Below, one piece after another: positions 10,629 to 22,391 of a DNA stretch of 64,000 bases. Where the stretch lies: the NCBI GenBank assembly GCA_021464245.1, contig JADCRB010000019.1, forward strand, positions 3,391,130-3,455,129, written 5' to 3'. The stretch comes from Carallia brachiata (taxonomy: Eukaryota; Streptophyta; Magnoliopsida; Malpighiales; Rhizophoraceae). The first letter of the stretch is position 1. Every line of letters begins with the position of its first letter. The notes beneath the pieces were generated by a model that worked only from the letters and a program-made list of their open reading frames with translations, made no database searches and was not told the origin of the DNA. The position numbers and the translations under genes were made by a program.

Positions 10629-13600
10629 AAGTTAAAGCCAACCAGTTCAAGAAAGGGAAAGAGCCTGCTCATGCTTCTCAGGCTGGAAAGAAGGAACGAA
10701 AGGGTGATACATGTCACTTCTGCAAGAAGGTTGGACATTATCAGAAAGACTGCCTGAAGCGAAAGTCTTGGTTCGAAAAGAAAGGTAAATTTAATGCCTT
10801 AGTATGTTTCGAATCAAATTTAGCTGAAGTTCCTCATAATACTTGGTGGCTTGATTCTGGTGCTACTACTCATGTATCCAATATGATGCAGGGATTCATT
10901 ACGATCCAAACCACAAACCCAACTAAGGATTTTCTCTCTATGGGAAATCGTATGAAGGCTCCAATTGAAGGCATAGGAACTTATCGTTTGGTCTTGGATA
11001 CTGGCTATCATTTAGACCTATTACAGACTCTTTATGTACCTTCAGTTTCAAGGAACCTTATTTCTGTTTCCAAATTGGATAATTCTGGGTTTAATGTTAA
11101 ATTTAGATGTGCAAGTTTTAGTTTATATAAGAATACTCATATTATTGGTTCTGGTATTCTTATTGATGGTTTATATAAATTGAAACTTGACAATGTGTTT
11201 GCTGAATCCTTACTTTATGTGCATCATACTGGAATTAAGCGTAGTACGATGGATGAAGATTCTGCTTACTTGTGGCATAAACGTCTGGGTCATATATCCA
11301 GAGAAAGATTGATGAGATTAGTAAGCAATGAGATTCTCCCGAAACTAGATTTTACTGATTTTCGGAATGTGTGTAGATTGCATTAAGGGAAAGCAAACTA
11401 AACACAGTAAGAAAAGAGCCACAAGAAGCACCCAGCTTCTTGAAATTATACACACCGATATATGTCGACCGTTTGACACTCCAGCCCTTAATGGAGAAAA
11501 ATATTTTATCACCTTTATAGATGATTTTTCACGTTATGGTTATGTCTACTTGCTTCATGAAAAATCTCAATCATTAAATGCCCTCGAAGGTTTTATAAAG
11601 GAGGTTGAAAGGCAATTAGACAGAAAAGTGAAGATTGTAAGATCTGATAGAGGTGGTGAATATTATGGCAAATATAATGAGTCAGGGCAGTGTCCAGGTC
11701 CATTTGCAAAATTCCTTGAAAGTCATGGCATATGTGCACAGTATATATGTCAGGCACACCTCAACAAAATGGTGTGGCAGAAAGGCGGAATCGGACATTA
11801 ATGGATATGGTTAGGAGTATGATGAGTAACTCCTCTTTACCCAAATTTTTGTGGATGTATGCACTCAAAACCGCAAATTATTTAATTAATAGGGTTCCTA
11901 GTAAAGCAGTTCAAAGTACCCCTATTGAACTATGGACAGGAAGGAAACCTAGTTTAAGGCACCTGCATGTTTGGGGTTGCCCAGCGGAAGCGAGGATTTA
12001 CAATCCACATGAAAAGAAATTAGACTCTCGAACGATCAGTGGTTACTTTATTGGTTACCCAGAGAAGTCTAAAGGGTATATGTTCTATTGCCCAAACCAT
12101 AGTCCGAGAATTGTAGAAACTAGAAATACAAGATTTATTGAGAATGGTGAGGTTAGTGGGAGTAATAAACGCCAAGAAGTGGAAATAAAGGAAATAAGGT
12201 AAATGTTCCTTTACCCATAACAGTTCCTTCATCCATTACAACACCAAATGTTGTTCCAGAAATGGAAGAACATTTGGATGAAGAAATACTCCCTGAAGAG
12301 ACTAACCCACCAATGAATAATGCACATGAACCACAAGAAGTAGCATTAAGAAGATCTCAAAGAGAAAGGAGATCAGCTATTCCTAATGATTATGTGGTTT
12401 ATTTGCAAGAGTCAGATTTCGATATTGGAATCAATAAGGATCCAGTTTCGTTTTCACAAGTCATAGAAAGTACTGAATCTGAAAAATGGGTTGATGCCAT
12501 GAAAGAAGAGTTGAAATCCATGGAAAAGAATAAAGTCTGGGATCTCGTCGAATTGCCAGAAGGTTGTAAAAGAGTTGGTTGTAAATGGGTCTTTAAGACC
12601 AAACGCGACTCAAATGGCAATATCGAACGATATAAAGCTAGACTTGTTGCCAAGGGTTATACTCAGAAGAGTGGCATTGACTATATAGAGACTTTTTCTC
12701 CAGTCTCAAAGAAAGATTCATTAAGGATAATTATGGCTTTGGTGGCTCAATATGATTTGGAGTTACACCAAATGGATGTGAAAACCGCCTTTCTTAATGG
12801 AGATCTAAAGGAGGAAGTTTATATGGATCAACCTGAGGGTTTTTCCATAGAAGGAAAAGAACAGTTGGTGTGTAAATTAAAGAAGTCAATATATGGACTG
12901 AAACAAGCTTCTCGACAATGGTATATTAAGTTCAATGATATCATTACATCTTTTGGTTTTAAGGAAAACATTGTTGATCAGTGTATATACCAAAAGATCA
13001 GTGGGAGTAAGTTCATCTTTCTAGTCCTATATGTTGGATGACATTTTGCTTGCTGCTAATGATTGAGTATGTGCATGAGACTAAAGATTTTCTCTCAAAG
13101 AATTTTGAAATGAAGGATATGGGAGAGGCATCCTATGTGATAGGAATAGAGATATTCCGTGACAGATCACAAGGAATGTTAGGATTGTCTCAAAAAGGCT
13201 ATATCGAGAAAATTCTAGAGAGGTTTAATATGGATAAGTGTTCACCTGGGATTGCTCCTGTACAGAAGGGTGACAAATTCAGTCTCATGCAATGTCAAGA
13301 ATGATGTGGAACGTAAGGCAATGGAGTCAATCCCATATGCCTCTGTTGTTGGTAGCCTGATGTATCTGCAAACTTGCACTAGACCGGATATCAGCTTTGC
13401 GGTCGGAATGCTGGGCAATATCAAAGCAATCCTGGAATGGATCATTGGAAAGCTGCAAAGAAAGTAATGAGGTACCTGCAAGGAACAAAGAACTACATGC
13501 TCACGTACAGAAAATCCAACCTTTTAGAAGTGATTGGATATTCGGATTCAGATTTTGCTGGATGCCTTGATAGCAGAAAATCCACTTTTGGTTATCTGTT

Positions 13601-14024
13601 CCTATTAGCTGAAGGGAGCAATTTCATGGAAAAGTGCGAAACAGTCTATCATTGCTTCATCCACTATGGAAGCAGAATTTGTAGCATGTTTTGAGGCTAC
13701 AATTCATGCATTATGGCTGCGGAACTTTATTTCAGGACTTGGGGTTGTGACACCATTATCAAGCCGCTGAAAATTTACTGTGATAATTCTGCAGCAGTAT
13801 TCTTCTCTAAGAACGACAAATACTCAAAGGGTGCCAAGCATATGGAATTAAAGTATTTTGCCGTTAAGGAGGAGGTTCAGAAGCAGAGAGTGTCTATTGA
13901 GCATATTAGTACGGATCTCATGATTGCAGATCCTTTAACAAAAGGTTTACAACCTAAGTCTTTTAGAGACATGTTCTCAGGATGGGACTTGGTTGTATTG
14001 ATGATTGATATGTTATGCTTGTAA
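10601..14024 (+). pseudogene. copia pol: zinc knuckle, protease, integrase, RT, RNase H, in several frames
   Basis: Domains in order: zinc knuckle CHFCKKVGHYQKDC near 10710; aspartic protease WLDSGATTHVSN near 10850; pre-integrase and integrase zinc motif (LWHKRLGH, then CVDC) from 11270; integrase core (FIDDFSRYGYVYLL, SDRGGEY) 11500-11830; reverse transcriptase (WVFKTKRD, VDVKTAFLNG-type motif) from 12480; RNase H (SDSDFAG, then YCDNSAA, then ADPLTKG) 13540-13970. The frame shifts near 11370, 11745, 12190, 13035, 13300, 13420, 13620 and 13700. At 13030-13040 one extra base interrupts the YVDD active-site motif of the reverse transcriptase. As read, the copy cannot make an intact polyprotein. 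Confidence 0.9.
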
Positions 14025-14372
14025 TAACACTCTGAGCTCATTTATATGTTTCTGACATACATTATGTTTTCCTGTTACCTTATAATTGTGTACACTTAAA
14101 GTTTTAAGTTCAACGGAAAGTCTTGATGAGACATTATTGTGGACCATTATGAATTTGTGTTTCATATATATACCTTATGAGCCTGATATGGTAATCTGCA
14201 AGTGATGTAGTTATGGAAGGGAGTATTCTGAATTAATAGAGTATGACCGCCATAACTCGCACTAAAAGTTTATTATATTGTGGCATTATGATGAACGACA
14301 AGAGATTGGTTATTATCGTCATTTGCGCATAACGATTAAAGTAATGAATTATAATCGGATCAAGTGGGAGAA

Positions 14373-14793
14373 TGTTAGAATATTCCCAATTAGTATTCCT
14401 TGGAGTAGACTCAAAGAATGCTTACGTTAAGGAATATTATGAATGTGATCCGATTAATAAGGAAATAATTAATTAAATCAATCTCGTCCGTTGATCTCAG
14501 TATTGATGGATATACTGAATTAGGTTTAAACTAAAACCCTAAAGTTTTGTATATATATATAGCTGGTCCTCTCTCTACTTCTATATACACGAAAACACCA
14601 TCTAAAGCGTGTGATTACAGTAAAGGACAGGAGAGAGAAATCAGTTATAAAGTTAATAAAGGTCTCAGTCTCTATTCCGACGCATGATGGCTATATCTTC
14701 CGCTAACTCAGGTATATCGTTTATATGATTTTATTCAGTTTCAAGATCCTAGAATTATATTTGATGATTGATTAGATTCATGTAAATCTAACA
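14373..14793 (+). repeat. copia 3' LTR
   Basis: Same TG..CA limits as the 5' LTR and over 99 percent identical when indels count as single events. Directly preceded by the purine tract and followed by the ttttg duplication at 14794-14798. Confidence 0.95.
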
Positions 14794-14798
14794 TTTTG

Positions 14799-17700
14799 TG
14801 CACATTTTGGATATGCAATAGAATGTTAGCTACCTAGTCCTAGCCTAAAGGATCGGTCGGGGAGTTCAATAAGAATTCCTGGAGGCCTATATGTTAAATC
14901 TCTTGTTTCTCACCCAAACGATGGACTTTGTCTCTAAAATCAACGCGCTCCGTAGATCCCAGATGTCTCCTTATCAACGTTCTGCATTATATCATTATGT
15001 GAAAGAGAACAGCTCTTTCAAAGGAAAAAAAAAAAAAAAACAAAAGGGTTAAAGAAATGGCTCGTCACTTCGCTCGAGATCCTCTTCATGACCCCGTCAA
15101 CTACTAGCAATTTGGCAGTAGCAATTTCCAAACTGAAGGGAAAATGTCTCTGGTTGGACCTCGCAAAAACTTCCCCATGTAGATATGTGTTGATGTAGGC
15201 TCTTTTATGAGTTTGAATGAACCAATTTTGCTTTCATAATCTCTAGTATAAGGGAAAGTTGATGTGGGGATGTTCGGCAAAGAACGATATATTATCTCTC
15301 CCATGCGTTCCTTTCAATCGATTTCATAATTGTTCTTTAGATTCATTTCCATGATGAATGGCATATTATATATACATTGTATGTACAGGCCACTATTTTA
15401 TTTATTTATTTTTTTGAAAGACGATCACACTATCTTACAAAAATCAAGATAATTTTGTGAGATGCTGAATTCTATGCACAAACAATTCTTCCGCACTTAA
15501 TTAGCATAAGGCGTCAAGCTTACATTATCGGGGGGCACATAACATGTGGTATATATACAGATTCGCAATGAATAAATGTTTGATTAAATAGTTAGTGGGA
15601 AATAAATAGTTATTAACTAAGTGTTTGATGCCGATTGACAAAAATAAATAGTTTAGGAACTGTCATGCACCACCACCAAAAAGGTCTCATTCTTTAACGA
15701 AATCAATCATACAATTCGCGAAATCAATTAACGCGCATCACCACCAAAAATCTTTAACGAAATCAATCATACAATTCGCTTCATCAATTAACATGCATCA
15801 CCACCGTCCTAAATGGGTTTCCAACCTTAATTTTTTAGGGACTTCGATTGAATTATCGGATCGAGTTGTATTGTGATAACCCTACTAATTATTAATGTTC
15901 GGAATTGGAAGAAAGCCAATTCACCGTCCTTTACACTGGTAAGCTCGTTAGGCAATTCAGCACATGGAAGCAGGTTGTGACAGTAGAACCTTATCCTTCT
16001 TGAAAAGCGTTACCTCTTTTTCAACAGAAATATTTGTTGGGTACCTAACTATTAGTACGTGGTAGTCATATTATGTGAATTATTAAATTATAAAAAATAT
16101 GTTAAAATTAATAAAAAATATATTAAATATTATTAAATTAATTAAATAATTTTTTTACATATTTTATTAAATGTATTCGTGCATTCTTATTTTTTTTTCA
16201 ATAAAATCGGGAAAGGTCAATTTATTGGACGCAAGCATATAACGATAGGAGCAATACGTAAAAGAAAAGAAAAGCAGAAGGTTTTCTCCATTGGACCACC
16301 GCCACGTGTGTATCTCTCTCCATGGATCCGATGCAGTGGAAAGCAATCCGCCAGATTTCTGACACCTGTCATGTGGGTAGGTTTTTTTTTTTTTCCCCAA
16401 AAGGAGTTTTTAGGTTTCAATGGCAAAGTCATTTTTTTTTTCATTAGCAAAGTCATCTTAGCTTCACAAATCAACCAATTTCATGTTTCATATATTTTTA
16501 GCCCATTTCATGATATTACTCAACTTGAAATAAATTCGACTGAATTCAAGACAATTTTTTTTTTTTGTAAGAACTTTTATATCGTAAAAATAACTTTTTT
16601 ACCACTATCATCCTAAATATATATTTTCCCAAAAAAATAAAGAAAAACTAAAGATAATTTTCTGGAAAATTAATAATATGCTTTCTAAAAAAAATAAAGC
16701 AAGCCAGCAAAATTTCTTCTCAAGAATAATTTTTTTAACTCAAAAGTAATCCTAATTATTTGTAAAATAAAATTTTTGTAGGAAGATCACCGATCCCCCC
16801 CCCCCCCAAAAAACTTAAAAAACATATAAAAGATTGTTTTACAACAACAATCGTTATTGTTTTCCACTAAAATTTACCTTTTCAAAAAAAATTATATATT
16901 TTTTACAAATTTTTTTGATTTTTATTCATGTATATTTTTGGAAAATAGTTTTTTATATTTAAAATATGCTATATCAACGTATAGATCTCAAAAAATTGAG
17001 TCTCACAATAATTTTCTTTTTCTAAAAATATGACGTGGGAATTGACTAACAGAATTCATCTAATTTTAAATTAAATTGACCGAATTGTGAGGGTCGAAAT
17101 TGACTACAAAATATGATTGAGGTGAGCCAAAATTTTTATAAGAACCAGTAAGACCCCTCGCAAGATAATCATAATCACGATCTTGATCTTCCACCATCAA
17201 AAGAGCCTACGGGCTAGTCCCTCAGATGGTGGACTTGTGACCTGAGCCCTTCAAATTCACATCCGTGGCTCTATATATTTAACTTTCTATTTTTGACAAG
17301 TAACCCTTTTCAGCCGTTTATAAGCACTTTAAATTGTTGATTTCTCTTATTCAAGAGCAGAGGGATGGATTCCTAAATTTTTTCTAGAGATAATAAAATT
17401 ATACATAGAAAGAACGTGGGGGCAATTTGAGAAAAAACCAGAGAATTAAAATACATTCTGAAGCCATTTCAAAAGGTAAACAAAAAAATATATGTTTTTG
17501 AAGGAGTGAGAAGACAACTAAAATAACTTCCCAAAAATTAAGAAAATTGTACATTATATATAAAGATTTGAACAGGTTATAGTGGCAATTTTCATAGGCG
17601 CAATTTAAATACAAACATGAGGTATTTAATATGAGATAAAGGAAAATTGCATGGGAGAGAAGGGGCGATTGCCCGCTCTTGCAGCACGTAGATCGGTCCT

Positions 17701-18477
17701 TGCTCACAATTATCATTAGGAGCATTAAAAATGTTTCCCAGACAAACATTCACATTATTTTTTTCTGGTCAAAAACAGCCCAAATTATTTCCCACAAAAA
17801 CTAAAATTTTAATATTCCTAATTAGTATTATGAAATCATTCTAATTTGTGGGTAAGAGTGTGTAGGTGGATCACCGTTTGGGGCAAGATATGTTTTAACT
17901 ATTTAAATTCTCTATATCCTTCCTAAGCATTGCTCTATGGCAAGATTGTCGGATATTACTCCTACTTTCTCATTTTTTTTACACCAAAATTAAATAATGT
18001 TTGCAAGTGAGGAAGTCTCCTGAGTAAATTTTTGCAGGAGTCCCATTACGTATACATGGGAAAAAGCATGCGTGGAACATATGTATAACAATCAGCCAAT
18101 TGTTTTAAGTAACTAGACAATCAATGTTTGCAACAAAGAATTGATAAGAAATACATAATTTTTATTATAATCATTAATTATCTAATTGTATAAATTAATG
18201 GATCAATTGTTATACGTATATTTCGCACATATTTTTTCCCGTCTACATGTACATTTTCCGCAATGTTGATTTTAGAGCTAAGATAAAATAAGAGGAAGCA
18301 TTTGTCCCCTCCAAGCCTCGTGGCCCATTGTCTTAACGACTCGGATCAAAATGGGGCAGCAGTGTGCATAATGGTGTTATTTTAGGTAGCACTCACAGAA
18401 AGAAAAATTCAAAGAATTTCTTTTGAATTATTTGAAAGAGAATTGGGAAACAATAACAAAATAAAGATCCACTTGTT
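14799..18477. other. intergenic upstream of the bHLH gene
   Basis: No coding gene recognised. Contains a 60-70-bp tandem duplication (15665-15805), several A/T and C homopolymers (for example a C run at about 16795-16808), and otherwise AT-rich DNA. Distal promoter elements of the bHLH gene may lie here; none was identified with confidence. Confidence 0.5.
15665..15805. repeat. two-copy tandem repeat, ~65-bp unit
   Basis: The block 'tctttaacgaaatcaatc' followed by 'atacaattcg' and 'atcaattaac' and then 'gcatcaccacc' occurs twice in direct succession, with small differences between copies. Confidence 0.8.
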
Positions 18478-18487
18478 TTATATATAG
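18478..18487 (+). promoter_or_regulatory. TATA box of the HEC-like bHLH gene
   Basis: 'tttatatatagtc' lies about 280 bp before the ATG at 18762. A pyrimidine-rich leader (18720-18755) follows. A 69-codon ATG-started frame at 18507-18716 would sit at or just after the predicted start site and could act as an upstream ORF if transcribed. Confidence 0.5.
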
Positions 18488-18761
18488 TCTTTCAGACTTT
18501 TACACAATGTCTAATAAATTAATCTGTTCCGATAACCACCTTTCCATTTTCGTTTTTTCAACTTTCATTGTATTGCTTCTTTCTTCATTTCTTGCTCTCC
18601 TCAATCACTGCATCTTTCTGCTAAAACTCCTAGTCTACACACCATTTTCCTCTCTTTATCTTCCCCATCCCTCTGTCTACCGGTTTCTCTGTTCTCCCCA
18701 GCAGCCCCTTAAATAAATACTTTTTTCCTTTTTATTTTCTCCCCCATCTCTCTCTTTTTAA

Positions 18762-19550
18762 ATGGAAACTTACCAGTTGAAATCTTTAGCAGAAGACCAG
18801 ATGGAGATGATGATCCTGATGGACAAGCTCCCCGACCTCCCCGCTGCTCAGAGCGAGGTGGGTGAATTATCCCCAACTGAATTTCCAGCTGGTGCAAGTA
18901 GTAGCAGCGGCAATAATGATAACATTAATGGAGTTAATGCTGGGCCACATTTTGTTGAGAACTATTGCTTTGGTAGCTCTGCTCAATGTGCAAACCCAAC
19001 ATCTAGCATCTTATTTGGTTGTAACAAAAGCCCAACTCAACGGCAACCAGTGCAGAATTTTTTATCTAATACAAACACAGTAAGATGGAGAGGCGCGGAT
19101 GAATTGTCAGGTACAGATGCTTATTTGACACCATGTCAGAAGATGAATTCCGTGGCAGCAATGAGGGAGATGATATTTCAGATCGCGGCAACGCAGCCGA
19201 TTCACATCGACCCGGAATCGGTGAAGCCACCAAAGCGTCGAAACGTGAAGATTTCAAAAGACCCACAAAGCGTTGCTGCAAGACAGAGACGAGAAAGGAT
19301 AAGTGAGAAAATAAGGGTACTTAAAAGACTAGTCCCCGGAGGGACCAAAATGGACACGGCCTCTATGTTAGACAAGGCAATTCATTATGTGAAGTTCTTG
19401 AAGACGCAAGTTCAGTCACTGGAGAGAGCTCAGGCTAACAGGCCAACTGGGATTGGATTCCCGGTGGCAATGTCTAGTGGCAGTGGAAGTTATCTTCCCA
19501 TGGAAAAAGCGTACCAGCAGCCTCCCCATCAGAGCTCAGTTAACTATTAA
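18762..19550 (+). CDS. HEC: HECATE/INDEHISCENT-class bHLH transcription factor
   Basis: A single-exon protein of 262 residues. HECATE proteins are nuclear regulators of gynoecium, transmitting-tract and meristem development and act as heterodimers, for example with SPATULA. The family signature '[11 protein letters not shown]' (residues 132-142) followed by '[18 protein letters not shown]' precedes the bHLH at about 167-220, with loop '[11 protein letters not shown]'. The basic region '[12 protein letters not shown]' has Gln and Ala where typical E-box binders have His and Glu, as in this atypical subgroup. The N-terminal half is Ser/Asn-rich and poorly conserved. Odd: the helix-2 motif reads [14 protein letters not shown], with Lys where the family usually has Glu. 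bHLH87 is a related alternative. The gene is intact and the start is supported by a TATA box and leader. Confidence 0.93.
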   Translation: METYQLKSLAEDQMEMMILMDKLPDLPAAQSEVGELSPTEFPAGASSSSGNNDNINGVNAGPHFVENYCFGSSAQCANPTSSILFGCNKSPTQRQPVQNFLSNTNTVRWRGADELSGTDAYLTPCQKMNSVAAMREMIFQIAATQPIHIDPESVKPPKRRNVKISKDPQSVAARQRRERISEKIRVLKRLVPGGTKMDTASMLDKAIHYVKFLKTQVQSLERAQANRPTGIGFPVAMSSGSGSYLPMEKAYQQPPHQSSVNY

Positions 19551-22391
19551 CTTCGCACGGGGAAGTTATTACCTGAAATGACGTGAACTCAAAATAATTC
19601 GATTGGAATATGAGTCGAAGATAACAGGTTTTGACACCTCTAATCCAAATATTCAGAATTACGGAGATGCTTAGCTCATCTTGGTGGTGACTCTTCCCAC
19701 CTGAGTTGGATCGTCCTTTTTAGTGAACAGTGATTGTTAGGTTGTGGGGGTTGTGAAGAGTTTTGTATATGCATGGCTAATAAGCTAATGTTGTCCATAG
19801 ACAGTGCTTTGCTTTGCTGCTATGAATAATTAATCACATTTTTCTTTGAAACTACCTAGTTGTTAAAATTATGCAGATGATTAAATATATCAATTATTGT
19901 CACTCTGCCGCTTGCTCCCAAATATTATCAGCATTTTTTTTAATGTTTTCGTGATTTGATGACAATTAATAAAGAGTATTAATATATATCTCGAATTCTT
20001 AATATTTTAATTAGTATCTCGATTAAAATTAAAATTGATAACTTTAAAATAAAATTGATAGTTTTTTAAATGTAAAACTAAAAACTGTTAATTTTTATTT
20101 TAAAAATTATAAATTTTATTTCAAAATTATTAATTTTAATTTTAATCGAGATATTAATCAAAACACTAAAATTTAACACACTAATAATTTTTTCATCAAT
20201 AAAATGGCGTAATTTCAACGGCACAGGAATTGAGTAATGAGACAATATATGGCTTGCTTGCTTGCATGCATTGTTATTCCACTCGATAGTCACATGGCAT
20301 TTGTGGAGAAAGAGAGGCATTCTATACGTTAAATTTTATTGGCTGGACTAGACTCCTGGCACCAACAAACCAATTAAAAAAAAAAGTGTGGAGATAGATG
20401 GCTGTTTCGTCGCGTATGTTCAGGAATAATCTAGAGTTTGTTCCTGTATAGAGCAATACCCACTTGGTACGCGAGAATTCCATGTTTTTCTTTCTCTTTA
20501 TCTTTTTAATATCCAATCAGAGTGTAAGAAAAAGTTACAACTCCTCCTTTGGGCTAAATGGCGTACTTTTACCATCACTCGCTCTCTAATTTTTCTTTGT
20601 TCTAAAATATAAATATACATATAAATATAAATGAAGGCAAAGACTGATGTCCTCTAACAAAGTCCTAGCATGATTATAGCCAGCCATCTTTATTTTGGAT
20701 AAAAAAAAATGTTACTAGCCTTTTGTATTCAATATTTGGTATTTAGCTTCATAAAGAGCAAGCTTGGTGTTTGCTTGGCCTCAAATGACTTGAAAAATGT
20801 ATTGCCGATGAACCTAGAAATGAAAAACTTGTCTTCTTAGGATATAATTATGAATAAGTTGAGAGTAGCTCATAAGAGAGCACATGAAATGAGAAAGAAA
20901 AACTCTGTACTTGTCAACCAAGCTCCTGAATTATTCTGAACTTCTCGCAAGGTGATATCATTCTGCATAACTCATTAGATGAATTCATTGGGTAGTTGTT
21001 GTTGGTCTCGATATAGCTTAAGGAATGAACAATAGCAAGCAAGTAAGAAAAAAGGAGAAAAGAGAGCTTTCAAATGCTAGAGAAATAGTTTAAAAGCCAT
21101 GTTATTTGTTTTTGGGTTTGAATGGGACAACTCTCTAGTTTTTCCACTCTTTTTCAAGTGATAACTCTCTCTCTCTCATTCATGGCATGTCTCAAGAGGA
21201 TTTTGCTGCTTTGATACCATTTGTTGGATTTTGGGGAAGCTCGATGGTGGAAAATCAAAGTGGAAAATGCAGTAGAAACTTGGTTCCTAGTTTTAGTGTT
21301 TGATGAGATTGCAGCATAGGTAAAAAGCTTGCTAGAAAAGGGAATTGTAGTAAGGGAAAGGCACTCATTTGAGGTAGAAATTGACCTCTTTCACTCTCTC
21401 ATCTTTCATTGATCATAAATACTCATTCTATAGAGGTGAGTTACAAATTCAAATAAACAATTGTTATAGTTGCAGCATTTTTCAAAATTTAAATTGAAAT
21501 TTAAACTTAACTTTTAGAGTAATGATTAATAATAAAATGTGAACAAATATCAACCAAAAGCCTTATCAAACAAAGCTGCAAAGAGCTGTTACATTCAAAA
21601 TAAAGTGATTTATCACTTAAATTAATCTAGCCCAATAAAATTCTTCCAACTGCCACAACTGACATTCAAGCTTGGAAGGAAACAACAACAAAAATAGCCA
21701 TTTGTAGTACTTAGAATGCAAAATGACAGCAACATGCTATAACAATCATTATTTTATAGGTCTTGATTTTTGGCTCTTTAATTGAAAATTTTTTCTATGG
21801 AACTGATAGGGGGCCATAGGCCCCCTGCTTATGGCTAAGGGCTTCTGGCCCCAATCTTTTTTTGATTTTTCTACGAGTCTTAGAATCCTAGTAAATGTGT
21901 TCTAATAAGTTGATAGGTTGATCTAATAAATAACTAAAGAGTGAGGCCTATCTATTAAGCAAAAATATGTTATTTTTAATTTTCAATTTTCTGTCTAAAA
22001 TTAGTGAATTTTAAACTAAAATATCAAAATGTGCAACAGATGAGAGAATTTTTTGCAACAAGTTGCAAAAATTTCAAAATATATCTGTTTGATATATTGT
22101 TATTACTTGTACATCTTAGGGACTCAGTTGCATATCAACTAATTTTGATAGGAAAATGAAATTTACAAAACAAAAAAAAAAAAAAACTATAGATTTTTAA
22201 ATCAATAAGACCCACGCTCAGGCCAAACTCTCTAAACACTAACGGTTTCCCCTTTTGTATCTGTGGCCAAGTTAAAACTGAGAGATACAATAGCAGAAGA
22301 CTTGTGTACAGTTGGAGGATAGGCTAGTTTAATGAAATTACTTTGGTATCAATTCAGTTTTCCAGCATTTAAATGACATTGTTTGTCGTTT
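19551..22391. other. intergenic between bHLH and lipase, repeat debris
   Basis: No gene recognised. Holds the bHLH 3' region, AT-rich stretches near 20080-20170 and a possible LTR edge at 21208-21230. Confidence 0.5.
21208..21680 (-). mobile_element. possible degenerate LTR edge with primer-site complement
   Basis: 'gctttgatacca' (21208-21219) is one base away from the complement of the initiator-Met primer site and is followed by 'tgttggatttt', which starts TG like an LTR. No second LTR or pol remnant was found, and the right limit is a guess. Confidence 0.3.

Larger units (their letters stand above)
8214..14793 (+). mobile_element. Ty1/copia LTR retrotransposon, full length, recently inserted, coding region broken
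   Basis: A 6.58-kb element with two LTRs (8214-8635, 14373-14793), a 5-bp target duplication, an initiator-Met primer-binding site 'tggtatcagagcc' (8638-8650) and a polypurine tract 'aagtgggagaa' (about 14362-14372). The order gag, protease, integrase, reverse transcriptase, RNase H is diagnostic of copia. The LTRs differ by two substitutions and two small indels in about 421 bp, which implies a young insertion, yet the coding region changes frame at eight or more places. Either the copy was mobilised by enzymes from another element, or many of the frame breaks are consensus errors, as suspected for nearby host genes. It is inserted in intergenic DNA about 3.7 kb upstream of the HEC-like gene's TATA box. 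Confidence 0.95.

Noticed and set aside
16179..16616. 145-codon frame rich in Phe
   Set aside because: Translation of T-rich low-complexity DNA; no ATG context or homology recognised.
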